A stretch of 16,722 nucleotides of DNA from Candidatus Aminicenantota bacterium (GTDB lineage: Bacteria; Acidobacteriota; Aminicenantia; Aminicenantales; Aminicenantaceae): contig JAUWJP010000011.1 of NCBI GenBank assembly GCA_030607635.1, forward strand, positions 1-16,722. The letters run 5' to 3'. Numbering within the stretch: position 1 is the stretch's first letter; each line of letters starts with the position of its first letter. A program made the translations under genes and the position numbers. The notes beneath the pieces were generated by a model. The model was given only the letters and a program-made list of their open reading frames with translations. It was not told the origin of the DNA and did not search any database. Of the stretch, positions 1 through 9,000 are shown in pieces.

Positions 1-1037
1 AGAATAACCAACAGCAGAACGATACAGAGAGAAGCCATTACGGTAAAAGTCAGCATGACTTGCATAGTTGTATCAATGTAGGGCTTTTCAAGCATCCCAA
101 CGTAGAGGATGCCGATAATTTTGTTATCGATATTTTTTATAGGCTCATAGGCTGTAATGTACCAGTCGTTAACAACAAAGGCTCTGTAAATCCAGGCTTT
201 GCCTTCTTTTAGCACAGCAGTATTGACTTCCTTAGAAACTCTTGTGCCGATGGCTCTGGTTCCTGTTTTATTTTTGACATTTGTGGATATCCGTAAATCA
301 TGCTGAAAAATCGTCGCCGTCCCAATTTCTCGACCCTTATACTTTTCTTCTTTGTATACAATTTCCTTCACGCGGTCGACAATCTCATAGTTTCGGTTGA
401 GCAATATTCCTCCATAAAGTACACCTAGGAGGGTGTTGTTTTCGTCGATAATCGGATAAGCCGATTTTAGCATCATTCCGCTTGTCTCTTTATTTTCAGG
501 ACGCGCAGCAGCCTTGGGGGTTGGGATAAATTCTATATAGGCTTGTTCAGCCAGATCTTGTCCTTCTTTAAGGAGTTCTTCTTGAGAGATAATCTGAGGA
601 TAAGCTAAAATATCTCCTTTAAGGGACCTTCTGACTATTTCATCCTGAGATTGATTATCTCCTATTATTTCAGGGTTTCTAGTTCTCACCAACACTTTTC
701 CTTTATGATCGGTAAGCGTTAAGATATCTAATCCATATTCTTCTCTTACTCGGCGGAGCGATTTTAAGAGTATACTTTGGTTGTTGTTTTTTATAGCCTC
801 CTGAAGGCTTTCTCTTGTTGCAGTTAAGCCAACAATTTCTTTGATTTCCTTAAGCTTTTTATTGAATACCATCCAGGCAGAAGCAAGATCATGGTTGACC
901 TTCACCTGGGCTTGAGAGATAAGAGTGTTTTTAATCAATCTGAAGCCAAGACTCAGAGAGATTAAACCTCCGATGATGATAATAATGAGAAAACTGAGTA
1001 TAATCTTCGTTCGTAAAGAGAAATGAGGGAAATTCAT
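1..1037 (-). CDS. Membrane-bound Cache-domain sensor protein (N-terminal part, runs off the window)
   Basis: The first 345 residues are visible and the gene continues past base 1. A hydrophobic segment at about residues 12-31 is a signal anchor. Residues about 35-320 form an extracytoplasmic Cache-type sensing region: there is a helical stretch, then a PAS-like fold ending in YEPIKNIDNKIIGILYVGML (about 297-316), which is the usual end of double-Cache domains in sensor kinases. A second membrane segment starts at about residue 327 and is cut by the window edge. The output domain (histidine kinase, chemotaxis receptor or cyclase) is not visible, so the signalling type is unknown. The ATG at 1037 has no strong Shine-Dalgarno site at the usual distance; an AAGAAG lies about 17 bases upstream. 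A TATAAT promoter lies just upstream, so it is probably a separate transcription unit from the hydrogenase operon, although on the same strand. Confidence 0.8.
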   Translation of the reverse strand, partial: MNFPHFSLRTKIILSFLIIIIIGGLISLSLGFRLIKNTLISQAQVKVNHDLASAWMVFNKKLKEIKEIVGLTATRESLQEAIKNNNQSILLKSLRRVREEYGLDILTLTDHKGKVLVRTRNPEIIGDNQSQDEIVRRSLKGDILAYPQIISQEELLKEGQDLAEQAYIEFIPTPKAAARPENKETSGMMLKSAYPIIDENNTLLGVLYGGILLNRNYEIVDRVKEIVYKEEKYKGREIGTATIFQHDLRISTNVKNKTGTRAIGTRVSKEVNTAVLKEGKAWIYRAFVVNDWYITAYEPIKNIDNKIIGILYVGMLEKPYIDTTMQVMLTFTVMASLCIVLLLVI

Positions 1038-1071
1038 TTTTATTTGTTGAAGAATGCTTCTTTTAAAATTA

Positions 1072-1101
1072 ATTATACTCTAAAATTAGCAAGACATGCA
1101 A
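1072..1101 (-). promoter_or_regulatory. Probable sigma-70 promoter of the Cache sensor gene
   Basis: On the minus strand a perfect TATAAT (1072-1077) is preceded, with an 18-base spacer, by TTGCAT (1096-1101), a half-match to the -35 consensus. Transcription would start near 1065, giving a short leader before the ATG at 1037. The -10 match is strong and the -35 is weak. Confidence 0.5.
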
Positions 1102-1148
1102 CAAAAGTGAGACAAAAGTTTAGTCTGTTTACGACTTACCAATAATAG

Positions 1149-1207
1149 TTTGGGATTTTGGTAATTGGAATTTGTTTGGAATTTGGAATTTGTGATTTGG
1201 AATTTTT
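1149..1207. repeat. Degenerate TTGGAATTTG repeat cluster
   Basis: Four copies of TTGGAATTTG or a one-base variant start at 1165, 1176, 1183 (overlapping the previous copy) and 1197, after a looser TTGGGATTTTGG at about 1150-1161. It is non-coding and lies in the gap between mvhA and the Cache sensor gene. It looks like an intergenic low-complexity repeat; no function is apparent. Confidence 0.6.
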
Positions 1208-1252
1208 ATTTAAGTCGCAGGCAATCAGCAATAAATGTAATTTTGGAGCATA

Positions 1253-1287
1253 AAGGGCTTATCCCTACAAATGGAAGAGGAGCCCTT
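1253..1287. repeat. Imperfect palindrome with GTAGGGATAAGCCC core (REP-like)
   Basis: AAGGGCT (1253-1259) and AGCCCTT (1281-1287) are complementary arms around a 21-base loop. The left arm continues into a smaller palindrome, AGGGCTTATCCCT. The minus-strand reading TTGTAGGGATAAGCCC recalls the GTAGGGGC-type intergenic repeats of many bacteria. It lies 3' of mvhA and could fold in the transcript, but there is no T-run, so I do not call it a terminator. Confidence 0.35.
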
Positions 1288-1297
1288 AAAATAAACT

Positions 1298-1329
1298 GAT
1301 TAACCGACTAACCGACTAACAGATCAACA
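1298..1329. repeat. Tandem array of four 8-base units
   Basis: Four consecutive units are GATTAACC, GACTAACC, GACTAACA and GATCAACA, with exact 8-base spacing and one or two substitutions between neighbours. The array ends three bases from the mvhA stop codon, so it lies in the 3' untranslated part of the operon transcript. It may be a simple sequence repeat or part of a mobile intergenic repeat. Confidence 0.7.
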
Positions 1330-1332
1330 AGA

Positions 1333-2799
1333 TTATCTTTTCAGCTGTTTAACAAGTTCTCTATCTTTGTCGTAGATTTTTATCACTAGAGGCATGTCTC
1401 CTGGAAGGGCATGGGTTCCACAGGCATGACATGGGTCATAGGCCCTGAAGGCCATCTCTGTCATATTCAAGAGCCCTTCTGTAACTTTTCCGCCTTTGAT
1501 CAAAGCCTTGGCTGCTTTTTCGATAGACATGTTGATAGCAGCAGCATTATTCACTGTGGCTACGATGAGGTTGGCTTCAGTTATGATTCCTTTTTCATCG
1601 GTTTTATAGTGGTGGAAGAGAGTACCTCTGGGTGCTTCTACTACACCTACGCCTTCTGTTGGAGTTTCTGTGGGGATGTTCCGGATGTTGGGATCTAATA
1701 TATCTTTGTTTTCAAGAAGTTGAACCATTGACTCACTGGCTTGCAGAGCTTCGATCAATCGGGCCCAGTGGAAGGCCAATGTATGATGTGATGGCTTTCC
1801 GCCGAGAACTTCATACATCTTTTCGTAATGTTCTTGAGCCAGAGGAGTGGCCATTCCATCGGAAGCGTTGAGCCGAGCCAGAGGAGCGACCCTGTATACG
1901 CCACTGTCTTTTCCTTCAACAAACCCTTTCCAGCCAATATTTTTCAGGAATGGGAATTTAACATAAGTCCAGGGTTCTACATGTTCAGAGATATGATCAA
2001 GATAATCTCGAGCTTTGAATTTTGTGAACTCTTTCCCCTCGGGGTCTACGACACGAATATTTCCATCATAGAAATTGACCTTGTTTTTTTCGTCAACCAG
2101 GCCCATGTAGTAGGTTTTGATTTGATAAGCGTCTCCGACAACAATATCCACATACTCTTTGTTTTTAAGTACGATGTCATCAAAGATTTGAAGGGCAAAC
2201 TGTGAAAATTCTACTGTAAACTTTGCTGATTCTAAGAATTGTACTCTATGCTCCTCGTCCAATGCTTTTGAGACGCCGCCAGGAAGTCCGCAGACAGGGG
2301 GAATTATTTTTCCGCCCAAATAATTGATAATTTCTCGGGCTTCTCTCCTTGCACGGATGACTTTGCCTCCTATCTCCAGGCCTACTTTTCCAATAACACC
2401 CAGTATGTTTCTGTCACCAGCAGGGGCTTGAGGTCCGACGACAAAGTCCGGACCTCCCAGGAAGAAAAAATGAAGGGTATGATCTTCAAACTGGAAAGCG
2501 TTGTAGATGAGTTCTCTGATCATCCGGCCTGTTGGAGTTGGCTCGACGTGGAAAAGGTCATCTAAAGTTTTAGTCGAAGCCATGTGATGGGCAGTAGGAC
2601 AGACTCCACAGATACGCGGAGTAATCCTAGGCATTTCCTCTGCAGGTCTTCCTACGGCAAACTGCTCAAATCCCCGTAATTCAGGGATCTGCAGAAAAGC
2701 TCTTTCCACATCTCCTTTGTCATCCAGAAAGATTTCAATCTTTCCATGTCCTTCCAGGCGAGTTATGGGATCTATAGTTATTCTTTTATTATTAGTCAT
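1333..2799 (-). CDS. mvhA: [NiFe]-hydrogenase large subunit, group 3c MvhA type
   Basis: This is the catalytic subunit for H2 oxidation or evolution, cytoplasmic. Both nickel-binding motifs are present: RICGVCPTAHH with Cys64 and Cys67, and DPCHACGTH with Cys457 and Cys460. His463 is the usual maturation cleavage point; the following 25 residues (from ALPG) should be removed by a hydrogenase-specific endopeptidase after nickel insertion. The length of 488 is normal for the family. It is the last gene of the operon. It starts with ATG behind GGAGG and overlaps mvhG by four bases. Association with MvhG, MvhD and Hdr genes supports the Mvh (F420-non-reducing) assignment over NAD-reducing Hox or sulfhydrogenase types. 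No maturation gene (hyp genes or protease) is in the window. Confidence 0.95.
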   Translation of the reverse strand: MTNNKRITIDPITRLEGHGKIEIFLDDKGDVERAFLQIPELRGFEQFAVGRPAEEMPRITPRICGVCPTAHHMASTKTLDDLFHVEPTPTGRMIRELIYNAFQFEDHTLHFFFLGGPDFVVGPQAPAGDRNILGVIGKVGLEIGGKVIRARREAREIINYLGGKIIPPVCGLPGGVSKALDEEHRVQFLESAKFTVEFSQFALQIFDDIVLKNKEYVDIVVGDAYQIKTYYMGLVDEKNKVNFYDGNIRVVDPEGKEFTKFKARDYLDHISEHVEPWTYVKFPFLKNIGWKGFVEGKDSGVYRVAPLARLNASDGMATPLAQEHYEKMYEVLGGKPSHHTLAFHWARLIEALQASESMVQLLENKDILDPNIRNIPTETPTEGVGVVEAPRGTLFHHYKTDEKGIITEANLIVATVNNAAAINMSIEKAAKALIKGGKVTEGLLNMTEMAFRAYDPCHACGTHALPGDMPLVIKIYDKDRELVKQLKR

Positions 2800-3776
2800 T
2801 TTATATCCTCCATTCTTCTTCTTCTAAGGATTGAGGAAGGCAGACTGAAACGATAAAATGTTCCAGCTGGGTCAACAATTGTATCCACAATCTTTTCTAT
2901 CTCTTTTTCATCATCAGTATCTAGAATCGACGCAAGGGATGAAAGGAACTTTGCCCCCTGGTCAATGACCTGGTCTGTTGGTCCGAAACAGCCCCTGCAG
3001 GGCATGTTGGCTTCTATGCATCTTTCGCCGCAGCCTGTTCGGGTTGCAGGCCCCATACAGATGACTCCCTGAGCCAGAAAACATTTTTCAGGGTCAAGCT
3101 CTACTTCCCAGGGTCTTTTGATTTCCTTGATAGTTAGCTTTTCAGGCTTTGATTCATTCCTCTTGCAGTCATCACAAAGGGATTTATTTGGAGAAAGGAC
3201 CGCTCCTTTTGGAGGAAGTTTTCCTTCCAGTATGGCTTGCAGCGCATTCATAATCAAATCTGGAGGAGGAGCACAGCCCGGAAGATAATAATCCACATCG
3301 ATTACCTGGTCTAACGTGTATACCGTGTCATAAAAGCGTGGGAGTGTAAGTTCCTTGCCGTCAACTTCTGTCTTTTCTAAGGGAACAGTTCCATCAGGAT
3401 TATCTGTGGAAGGTGTTGTAATGTAAGCCCGTCTGAAGATGGTTTCTTTGTTCCAGAAATTTCCCAACCCGGGAATTCCACCTAGATGAGAGCAGCTTCC
3501 AAAGGCCACGACGAGCCCTGATTTCTGTCTTAAAAGTTTTACCATCTCCTCCTGTTCTGAAAGCCGTACAGCACCGTTGATAAAGCTAACAGCAATTGAG
3601 CCATCTTTCATGGCTTCGACGTCTTTTTTCTTAAAGTCTAAAGCTACGGGCCAGAAAACGATATCCACTGCTTCGACAACCTTTAGAATGTCTTCGGCCA
3701 GATCGATAACAGCCTCTTCGCATCCTCCGCAGGATGCACACCAGTAAAAGGCAACCTTAGGCTTCTCTGTGCTCAT
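2796..3776 (-). CDS. mvhG: [NiFe]-hydrogenase small subunit, MvhG type
   Basis: This electron-transfer subunit pairs with MvhA and carries the iron-sulfur clusters leading away from the active site. The N-terminal WCASCGGCEE motif (Cys13, Cys16, Cys19) and GSCSHLGG (Cys95) supply the proximal cluster together with Cys168 in LPGCAPPP. The C-terminal cysteines (201, 204, 232, 240, 249, 253, 260, 263) fit two further cubane clusters. There is no twin-arginine signal peptide, as expected for a cytoplasmic group 3 enzyme. It has a GGAGG site and an ATG start, its start overlaps the end of mvhD by 20 bases, and its end overlaps mvhA by four. Confidence 0.94.
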   Translation of the reverse strand: MSTEKPKVAFYWCASCGGCEEAVIDLAEDILKVVEAVDIVFWPVALDFKKKDVEAMKDGSIAVSFINGAVRLSEQEEMVKLLRQKSGLVVAFGSCSHLGGIPGLGNFWNKETIFRRAYITTPSTDNPDGTVPLEKTEVDGKELTLPRFYDTVYTLDQVIDVDYYLPGCAPPPDLIMNALQAILEGKLPPKGAVLSPNKSLCDDCKRNESKPEKLTIKEIKRPWEVELDPEKCFLAQGVICMGPATRTGCGERCIEANMPCRGCFGPTDQVIDQGAKFLSSLASILDTDDEKEIEKIVDTIVDPAGTFYRFSLPSSILRRRRMEDIK

Positions 3777-4197
3777 CTTTGCCTCCGTTTAAGTTTAAAG
3801 GTCCTAATTTCTTGATTTGTTCTGTAAATTCATCACAGATTTGCTGGAATTTTACTCCCTCAGCAGCTGAAACCCATTCCAACCTGAACCTTTCTCGCTC
3901 AATGCCGAACTGTTCCAGCATTTTGGAAAGGAGTCTATGCCTTCTTAAGGCGTTATAATTGCCTTCTTGGTAATGACAGTCACCCGGGTGACATCCGGAA
4001 ATAAGGACACCATCAGCTCCCTCTATGAATGCTTTAAGGACAAATTGAGGGGCCACCCGGCCGCTGCACATGACTCGAATAATACGTATATTCGGTGCGT
4101 AGGTCATTCGAGCTGTTCCTGCTAAGTCGGCACCAGTATAGGAGCACCAATTACACAAGAAACCAATTAATTTGGGTTCGAATGCTTTATTTGCAAT
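3757..4197 (-). CDS. mvhD: Hydrogenase/Hdr iron-sulfur subunit MvhD, probable ATT start
   Basis: MvhD is a small [2Fe-2S] protein that passes electrons from the hydrogenase to HdrA. Family features are clear: FLCNWCSYTGADLAG, IRVMCSGRV and GCHPGDCHYQEGN, with cysteines at 15, 18, 44, 69 and 74. No ATG, GTG or TTG lies between the in-frame stop upstream and the conserved N-terminus. A strong AGGAGG (4204-4209) sits six bases before ATT at 4197, which gives a 146-residue protein beginning MANKAFEPKLIGF, the normal family start. The alternative TTG at 4158 has no ribosome binding site and would delete the first beta strand. I therefore choose ATT; a sequencing error in an ATG is the other explanation. 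It is the first gene after the 99-base gap. Confidence 0.88.
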   Translation of the reverse strand: MANKAFEPKLIGFLCNWCSYTGADLAGTARMTYAPNIRIIRVMCSGRVAPQFVLKAFIEGADGVLISGCHPGDCHYQEGNYNALRRHRLLSKMLEQFGIERERFRLEWVSAAEGVKFQQICDEFTEQIKKLGPLNLNGGKDEHREA

Positions 4198-4203
4198 AGT
4201 TGG

Positions 4204-4209
4204 CCTCCT
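4204..4209 (-). promoter_or_regulatory. Ribosome binding site fixing the ATT start of mvhD
   Basis: A full AGGAGG on the minus strand, six bases upstream of ATT at 4197. No standard start codon is in frame at a workable distance, so this site decides the start. Confidence 0.7.
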
Positions 4210-4257
4210 CTTGATTGTTATTAATTCACTTTTTCATATAGAGAATATAAACGTGAT

Positions 4258-4263
4258 ATTATA
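4258..4263 (-). promoter_or_regulatory. Possible -10 element before mvhD
   Basis: A perfect TATAAT lies in the only gap (4198-4296) within the operon, on the coding strand of mvhD. No good -35 hexamer is found at 16-18 bases (TTGTAG is 20 bases away), so an internal mvhDGA promoter is only a possibility. The rest of the gap is AT-rich and shows no hairpin terminator. Confidence 0.25.
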
Positions 4264-4296
4264 ACTAAATTAAATTTAAGATTCTACAATAAGTTT

Positions 4297-6069
4297 TTAC
4301 TCGATAAATATTCCTTCAATTTCCGCGAAGATTTGTGAGTCTCGGAAGTGTTTCTGTTGGGATGCACCTGAGGGGCAAGCCGAGACACAGGTCCCGCAAC
4401 CCTTACAAAGGGCATCATTGATCTCAGAAATCCCTTTTTCTTTATTATAGGTTATGGCTGTGAAGGGGCAGAGTCCAATGCACAATTGGCATCCGGAACA
4501 GCGCTCTTCGTCTATTTCTGCAGTAATAGGTTCAAGTTCAAATGTTCCCTTATCGGCCAGAGCTAAAGCTTCGGAAGCTGCAGCACCCGCCTGTGCGACT
4601 GTATCTGGAATATCCTTTGGTGACTGGCATGTCCCGGCCAGAAATATTCCATCAGAAAATGTAGATACAGGAGCAAGCTTTGGGTGCCTCTCGAGAAAGA
4701 AAGTATCTTGGCTGCAGGAGATGTTAAAGATTCTTGCAATTTCGTTTTGATCCAATCCTGGTTCAAGACCTGTGGCCAGAATAACCATATCAACTGGAAT
4801 TCTTCTGACTATTCCTAGCAAGGTGTCTTCGACATTGATGATGAGCTTGCCTTCTTCTTGCTCTGTAAGAGCAAGATCTGTCACCTCAGAGACGCATCCT
4901 CTTATAAATTTGGTTCCTTCTTCTAATAGACGATGATAGAATTCTTCATACCCCTTTCCGAAGCATCTCATGTCAATGTAAAAATCGTAAATTTCTGCGT
5001 TTGTTTTTTCCTTGATAAGATGGGCAAATTTTAATGAGTACATACAGCAGACCCTGGAGCAGTATTCATTATAGTTTTTATCACGAGATCCGACACAGTG
5101 GACAATACCCACTGCTTTCGGCTCTTCTCCGTTGGCCAAGAGAATTTTTCCCTCTGTGGGCCCTGAGGCATTGTTCAATTTTTCAAATTCCAAGCCTGTT
5201 ATGACGTTATCGAATCTTCCATATCCGTAAGCAGGTATTCTCGTAGCGTCGAAGGGTTTAAAACCAGAGGCTAAAATCACAGAGCCCACTTCGATTTCAA
5301 TTTCTTCATCTTCCATTTCATGGTTAATAGCTTCTTTCTCGCAAACCTTCTCGCAGAGTTTGCACTCTCCGGTTTTAAAATGAATACATGCTTCTTCGTC
5401 GATGACAGGGACCATTGGAACAGCCTGGCGAATAGGAACTAGAATTGCAGTCGAGGGGCCAAGGTTCAGTTCATTATGGATAACTTTTCTTCCATATAGA
5501 TCTTCGACTGTAATAGCTTCTGTAGGGCAGAAATAGGCACAGGCTGTACAGCCAATACAGGCTTCGGATGGCTCTCCGAATGGAGGAGATACTGTTCGGT
5601 TCTTTCCTCTTTCAATGAAACTTATGGCCTCTGCTCCTACTATTTGCTCGCATGTTCGTACACATAATCCGCAGAGGATACATTTTTCCTCTGGATCTTC
5701 TATTTCGAACCTTGTTTTTTCGATACCCAATTCTTTTGCGATTTCCTGGACTGGCTTTGCGGCAGGGGCTTGAGCCATGAGCAGCTCGACATTTAATCGC
5801 CGTGCTTTTGCTGCATTTTCCGAATCTGTGTAAATGACCATTCCTTCTTGGACTTTTGTGTTGCAGGATGTGACTAAGTCAGAGTTTTCTCCGGTTTTTT
5901 TCTCTACTACACATATTCGGCAAGCTGCATAAGGTTCCAGAAGAGGATGATAGCATAATGTAGGGATATCAATATCCAGCATCTTGGCAGCTTGGAGAAT
6001 AGTTATTCCTTCATCTACTTCAATAGGTTTATCATTAATAGTTAGTTTAATTTTTTTATCATTATTCAT
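4297..6069 (-). CDS. Fusion of NuoG-type ferredoxin region with the C-terminal half of HdrA
   Basis: Residues 1-80 are a [2Fe-2S] domain like the start of NuoG or FeFe-hydrogenases (Cys39, 50, 53, 69). The usual His/Cys cluster motif that follows is missing (about 90-120). Two [4Fe-4S] motifs follow (Cys130/133/136/140 and Cys171/174/177/181). From about residue 205 it becomes HdrA: GPSTAILVPIRQAVPMVPVI, a cysteine set at 228/236/239/243, VHCVGSRDKNYNEYCSRVCC (324-342), the NAD-like subdomain, ATGLEP, and a C-terminal twin ferredoxin (Cys524-534 and Cys555-565). The N-terminal FAD Rossmann fold of HdrA is absent; it is encoded separately at 13824-14675. The protein thus probably links the NADH module to the Hdr flavin centre. 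Its start overlaps the NuoF stop as ATGA, with a GGAGG site. Confidence 0.9.
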   Translation of the reverse strand: MNNDKKIKLTINDKPIEVDEGITILQAAKMLDIDIPTLCYHPLLEPYAACRICVVEKKTGENSDLVTSCNTKVQEGMVIYTDSENAAKARRLNVELLMAQAPAAKPVQEIAKELGIEKTRFEIEDPEEKCILCGLCVRTCEQIVGAEAISFIERGKNRTVSPPFGEPSEACIGCTACAYFCPTEAITVEDLYGRKVIHNELNLGPSTAILVPIRQAVPMVPVIDEEACIHFKTGECKLCEKVCEKEAINHEMEDEEIEIEVGSVILASGFKPFDATRIPAYGYGRFDNVITGLEFEKLNNASGPTEGKILLANGEEPKAVGIVHCVGSRDKNYNEYCSRVCCMYSLKFAHLIKEKTNAEIYDFYIDMRCFGKGYEEFYHRLLEEGTKFIRGCVSEVTDLALTEQEEGKLIINVEDTLLGIVRRIPVDMVILATGLEPGLDQNEIARIFNISCSQDTFFLERHPKLAPVSTFSDGIFLAGTCQSPKDIPDTVAQAGAAASEALALADKGTFELEPITAEIDEERCSGCQLCIGLCPFTAITYNKEKGISEINDALCKGCGTCVSACPSGASQQKHFRDSQIFAEIEGIFIE

Positions 6070-9000
6070 TTTTTTCCTCCTTTGCTTTCCAAATCACATC
6101 TCAAGCATCGTTTGGCTTCTTTTATGGCGATGTCTTTGCTAAAACCAAGTTCTACTTCTTTGAATGTACCAATTCGTTTTTCCAAAGGTAAGGATGGGAT
6201 TTTTGGTCTTTCTAATTCAGTTGCTTCCTCAGGAGTTAATTCCACAGGAGAAACCTCTAACCTGGGTTTAGTCGGCTTGTACTCCCTTACAAAACTTTCG
6301 CCTCTTAAATATTTATGCATGGATTCAGCAGCAATTTTTCCTGCTTGCATTGCTTCTAAAACATTAGCTGGTCCTGATACGACATCCCCTCCAGCGAATA
6401 TTCCTTGAACATTAGTTGCCATGGTTTCGGGATCAACCTCTAAAGTTTTCCATTTGGAGATATTAAGTTTTGTATTTCCGTTGAGAAAAGCTAAGTCTGG
6501 CTGCTGACCAATGGCAGGAATAAGAGTGTCAATTTCCATCTCAAAATCACTTCCTTCAACAGGCACAGGTCTTCGTCTTCCTGATTTGTCGAAATCGCTG
6601 AGAGCCATTCTTGTACACTTTATTTTTGTTAGCTTTCCGTTTTCAGCATAAGCCTCTATCGGTAATGTTAAGAACTCAATTTTAATTCCTTCTTCAATTG
6701 TCTCATCTATTTCTTCCTCATTGGCTGGCATCTCGGGTCTTGTCCTTCTATAGAGAATGGTCACATCAGCTCCTAATCTCCAGGCGGTTCGGGCAGCGTC
6801 TATGGCAGTATTGCCTCCTCCGATAACCGCTACTTTTTTACCGATTTTTGCCTCTTTTTCCAGGTTATATTCCTTTAAGAATTCGATAGGATCTATTACT
6901 CCCTTTACATCTTCACCTAGAATACCTAATTTCAAATTTACAGGGGCACCCGTAGCGATAAATACAACTTTGTATCCTTTGCTGAAGAGGTCATCTAAAG
7001 TAATATCTTTTCCGATAGAAGTATTGGTTTTGATCTCTACTCCAAGTTCTTTTATAGCATCAATTTCAGAATTAAGAATGTCTTTTGGCAGCCTGTATTC
7101 AGGAATGCCCCACGCTAACATTCCTCCTGGGACTCGCTCCGCTTCAAAAATTGTTACATCATAGCCTTGCTTTGCGAGTTCCCATCCGGCCATTAGACCT
7201 GCAGGTCCGGAACCCACAATAGCTACCTTTTCGTATTTTTTTGGAACTCGCGTTATAGGAGGTCTCCCCCCATTTGGTCTTTCGTAATCTGAAACGAATC
7301 GCTTGAGATGCCTTATGGCAATAGGTTCTTCGATTTCCCCGGCTCTGGATCTTGTTTCGCAGGGGTGATGACATACTCGGCCGCATACACTGGGCAATGG
7401 ATTGACCCAGCGGTTTACATCCAGGGCTTCTTTGAATTTCCCTTGAGCGATCAAAGCCACGTATGAACAGGCTTCTGTATCGATAGGACAGGTGTGATGA
7501 CAAGGAGAAGAGACAATGTCATTACAGACACCTGCCGGGCATTTCTTATATATTATATGGGCTACATATTCATCTTTGAAATAGCGAAGGGTAGTCAGGA
7601 CAGGATTGGGAGCTGTGTTGCCTAATCCGCACAAAGCCGTGGCTTTGATATTTATTGCCATATCTTCAAGCAGATCAAGATCCTTTAACTCTCCTCTTCC
7701 CTCTTTTATCTTAGTCAGGATTTCAAGCATTCGGGGAATTCCTTCTCGACAGGGGGTGCACTTTCCGCAGGATTCATCTTTGGTAAAAGCGAGAAAGTAG
7801 TGGGCCATATCGACCATACAGGTGTTCTCATCTGTAGCAACCATACCGCCTGAGCCCATCATGGATCCAGCCTTAATCAGCTGCTCGTAGTCTACAGGCA
7901 AATTTAAGAGTTCGGAAGGAATACATCCTCCAGAGGGACCTCCTATTTGCACGGATTTGAATTTGCGGTCCTTAAGGATTCCGCCGCAGATGTCGAAAAT
8001 TATCTCACCTAAACTGATTCCCATGGGTACTTCTACTAGACCTGTATCTTTGACTTTGCCCACAACTGAAAAGACCTTAGTCCCTTTGCTCAATTCAGTT
8101 CCTATGGAAGAATACCAATTGGCTCCACGATTGATGATTGGGGATACATTGGCCCAAGTTTCGACGTTATTGATATTTGTAGGCTTTTTCCAGAGACCAC
8201 TCTGGGCAGGGTAAGGGGGACGAGGCCTGGGTTCTCCCAGACGTCCCTCAACAGATGCCATTAAAGCCGTCTCTTCGCCACAGACAAAGGCTCCTGCTCC
8301 TCTGATCACCTTGACATCGAAATCGAATCCTGTTCCCAGAATATCTTTGCCTAACAATCCATACTCTCTAGCCTGGTCAATAGCTATGTACATTCTTTGA
8401 ACAGCTAAGGGGTATTCGTTCCGGATATAAATAAATCCCTCTTTAGCTCCTATGGCTCTGGCTCCAATCAACATTCCTTCCAAAACTGAATGAGGGTCTG
8501 CCTCGATTATACTCCGGTCCATGAAAGCGCCAGGGTCACCTTCGTCGCCATTGCATATGATATATTTCGGTTCTCCCTCTGCATTTCGAACAAATTCCCA
8601 TTTCAGTCCTGTAGGAAATCCTGCTCCACCTCTTCCTCGAAGTCCCGCCTCCTTTATTTCTTTAATTATTTCTTCTGGAGTCATTTTTGTCAGGGCTTTT
8701 GCTATTGAGGTATAGCCGTCTCGAGCAATATAATCGTCAATTTTTTCAGGATCAATCAAACCTCTATTTCTGAGTGCAATAAGAATTTGCTTTTTAAAGA
8801 AGCCTATGTCGCTTAATACTGGTACAGGACTTTTTTCGGCAGGAGGAGTATACATTAATTCCTTAACTGGTCTGCCTTTTAAAAAATGTTCTTCGACCAA
8901 GTGTGGAATTTTTTCTACTGTAAGAAGGTTGTAAAATATGTTATCGGGTTTTACTACAAGTAGAGGTCCTGCTTCACAAAAACCGTTGCATCCTGTAGTA

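Noticed and set aside
1253..1287. Rho-independent terminator for the operon
   Set aside because: The arms are only seven bases with a 21-base loop, and no T-run follows on the minus strand.
1828..2205. Plus-strand open frame of 125 codons antisense to mvhA
   Set aside because: It is a shadow of the conserved hydrogenase gene, with no ribosome binding site or recognisable motif.
7159..7503. Minus-strand open frame of 114 codons inside the NuoF-GltD gene
   Set aside because: It lies out of frame in a well-conserved coding region and its arginine/serine-rich translation resembles no family.
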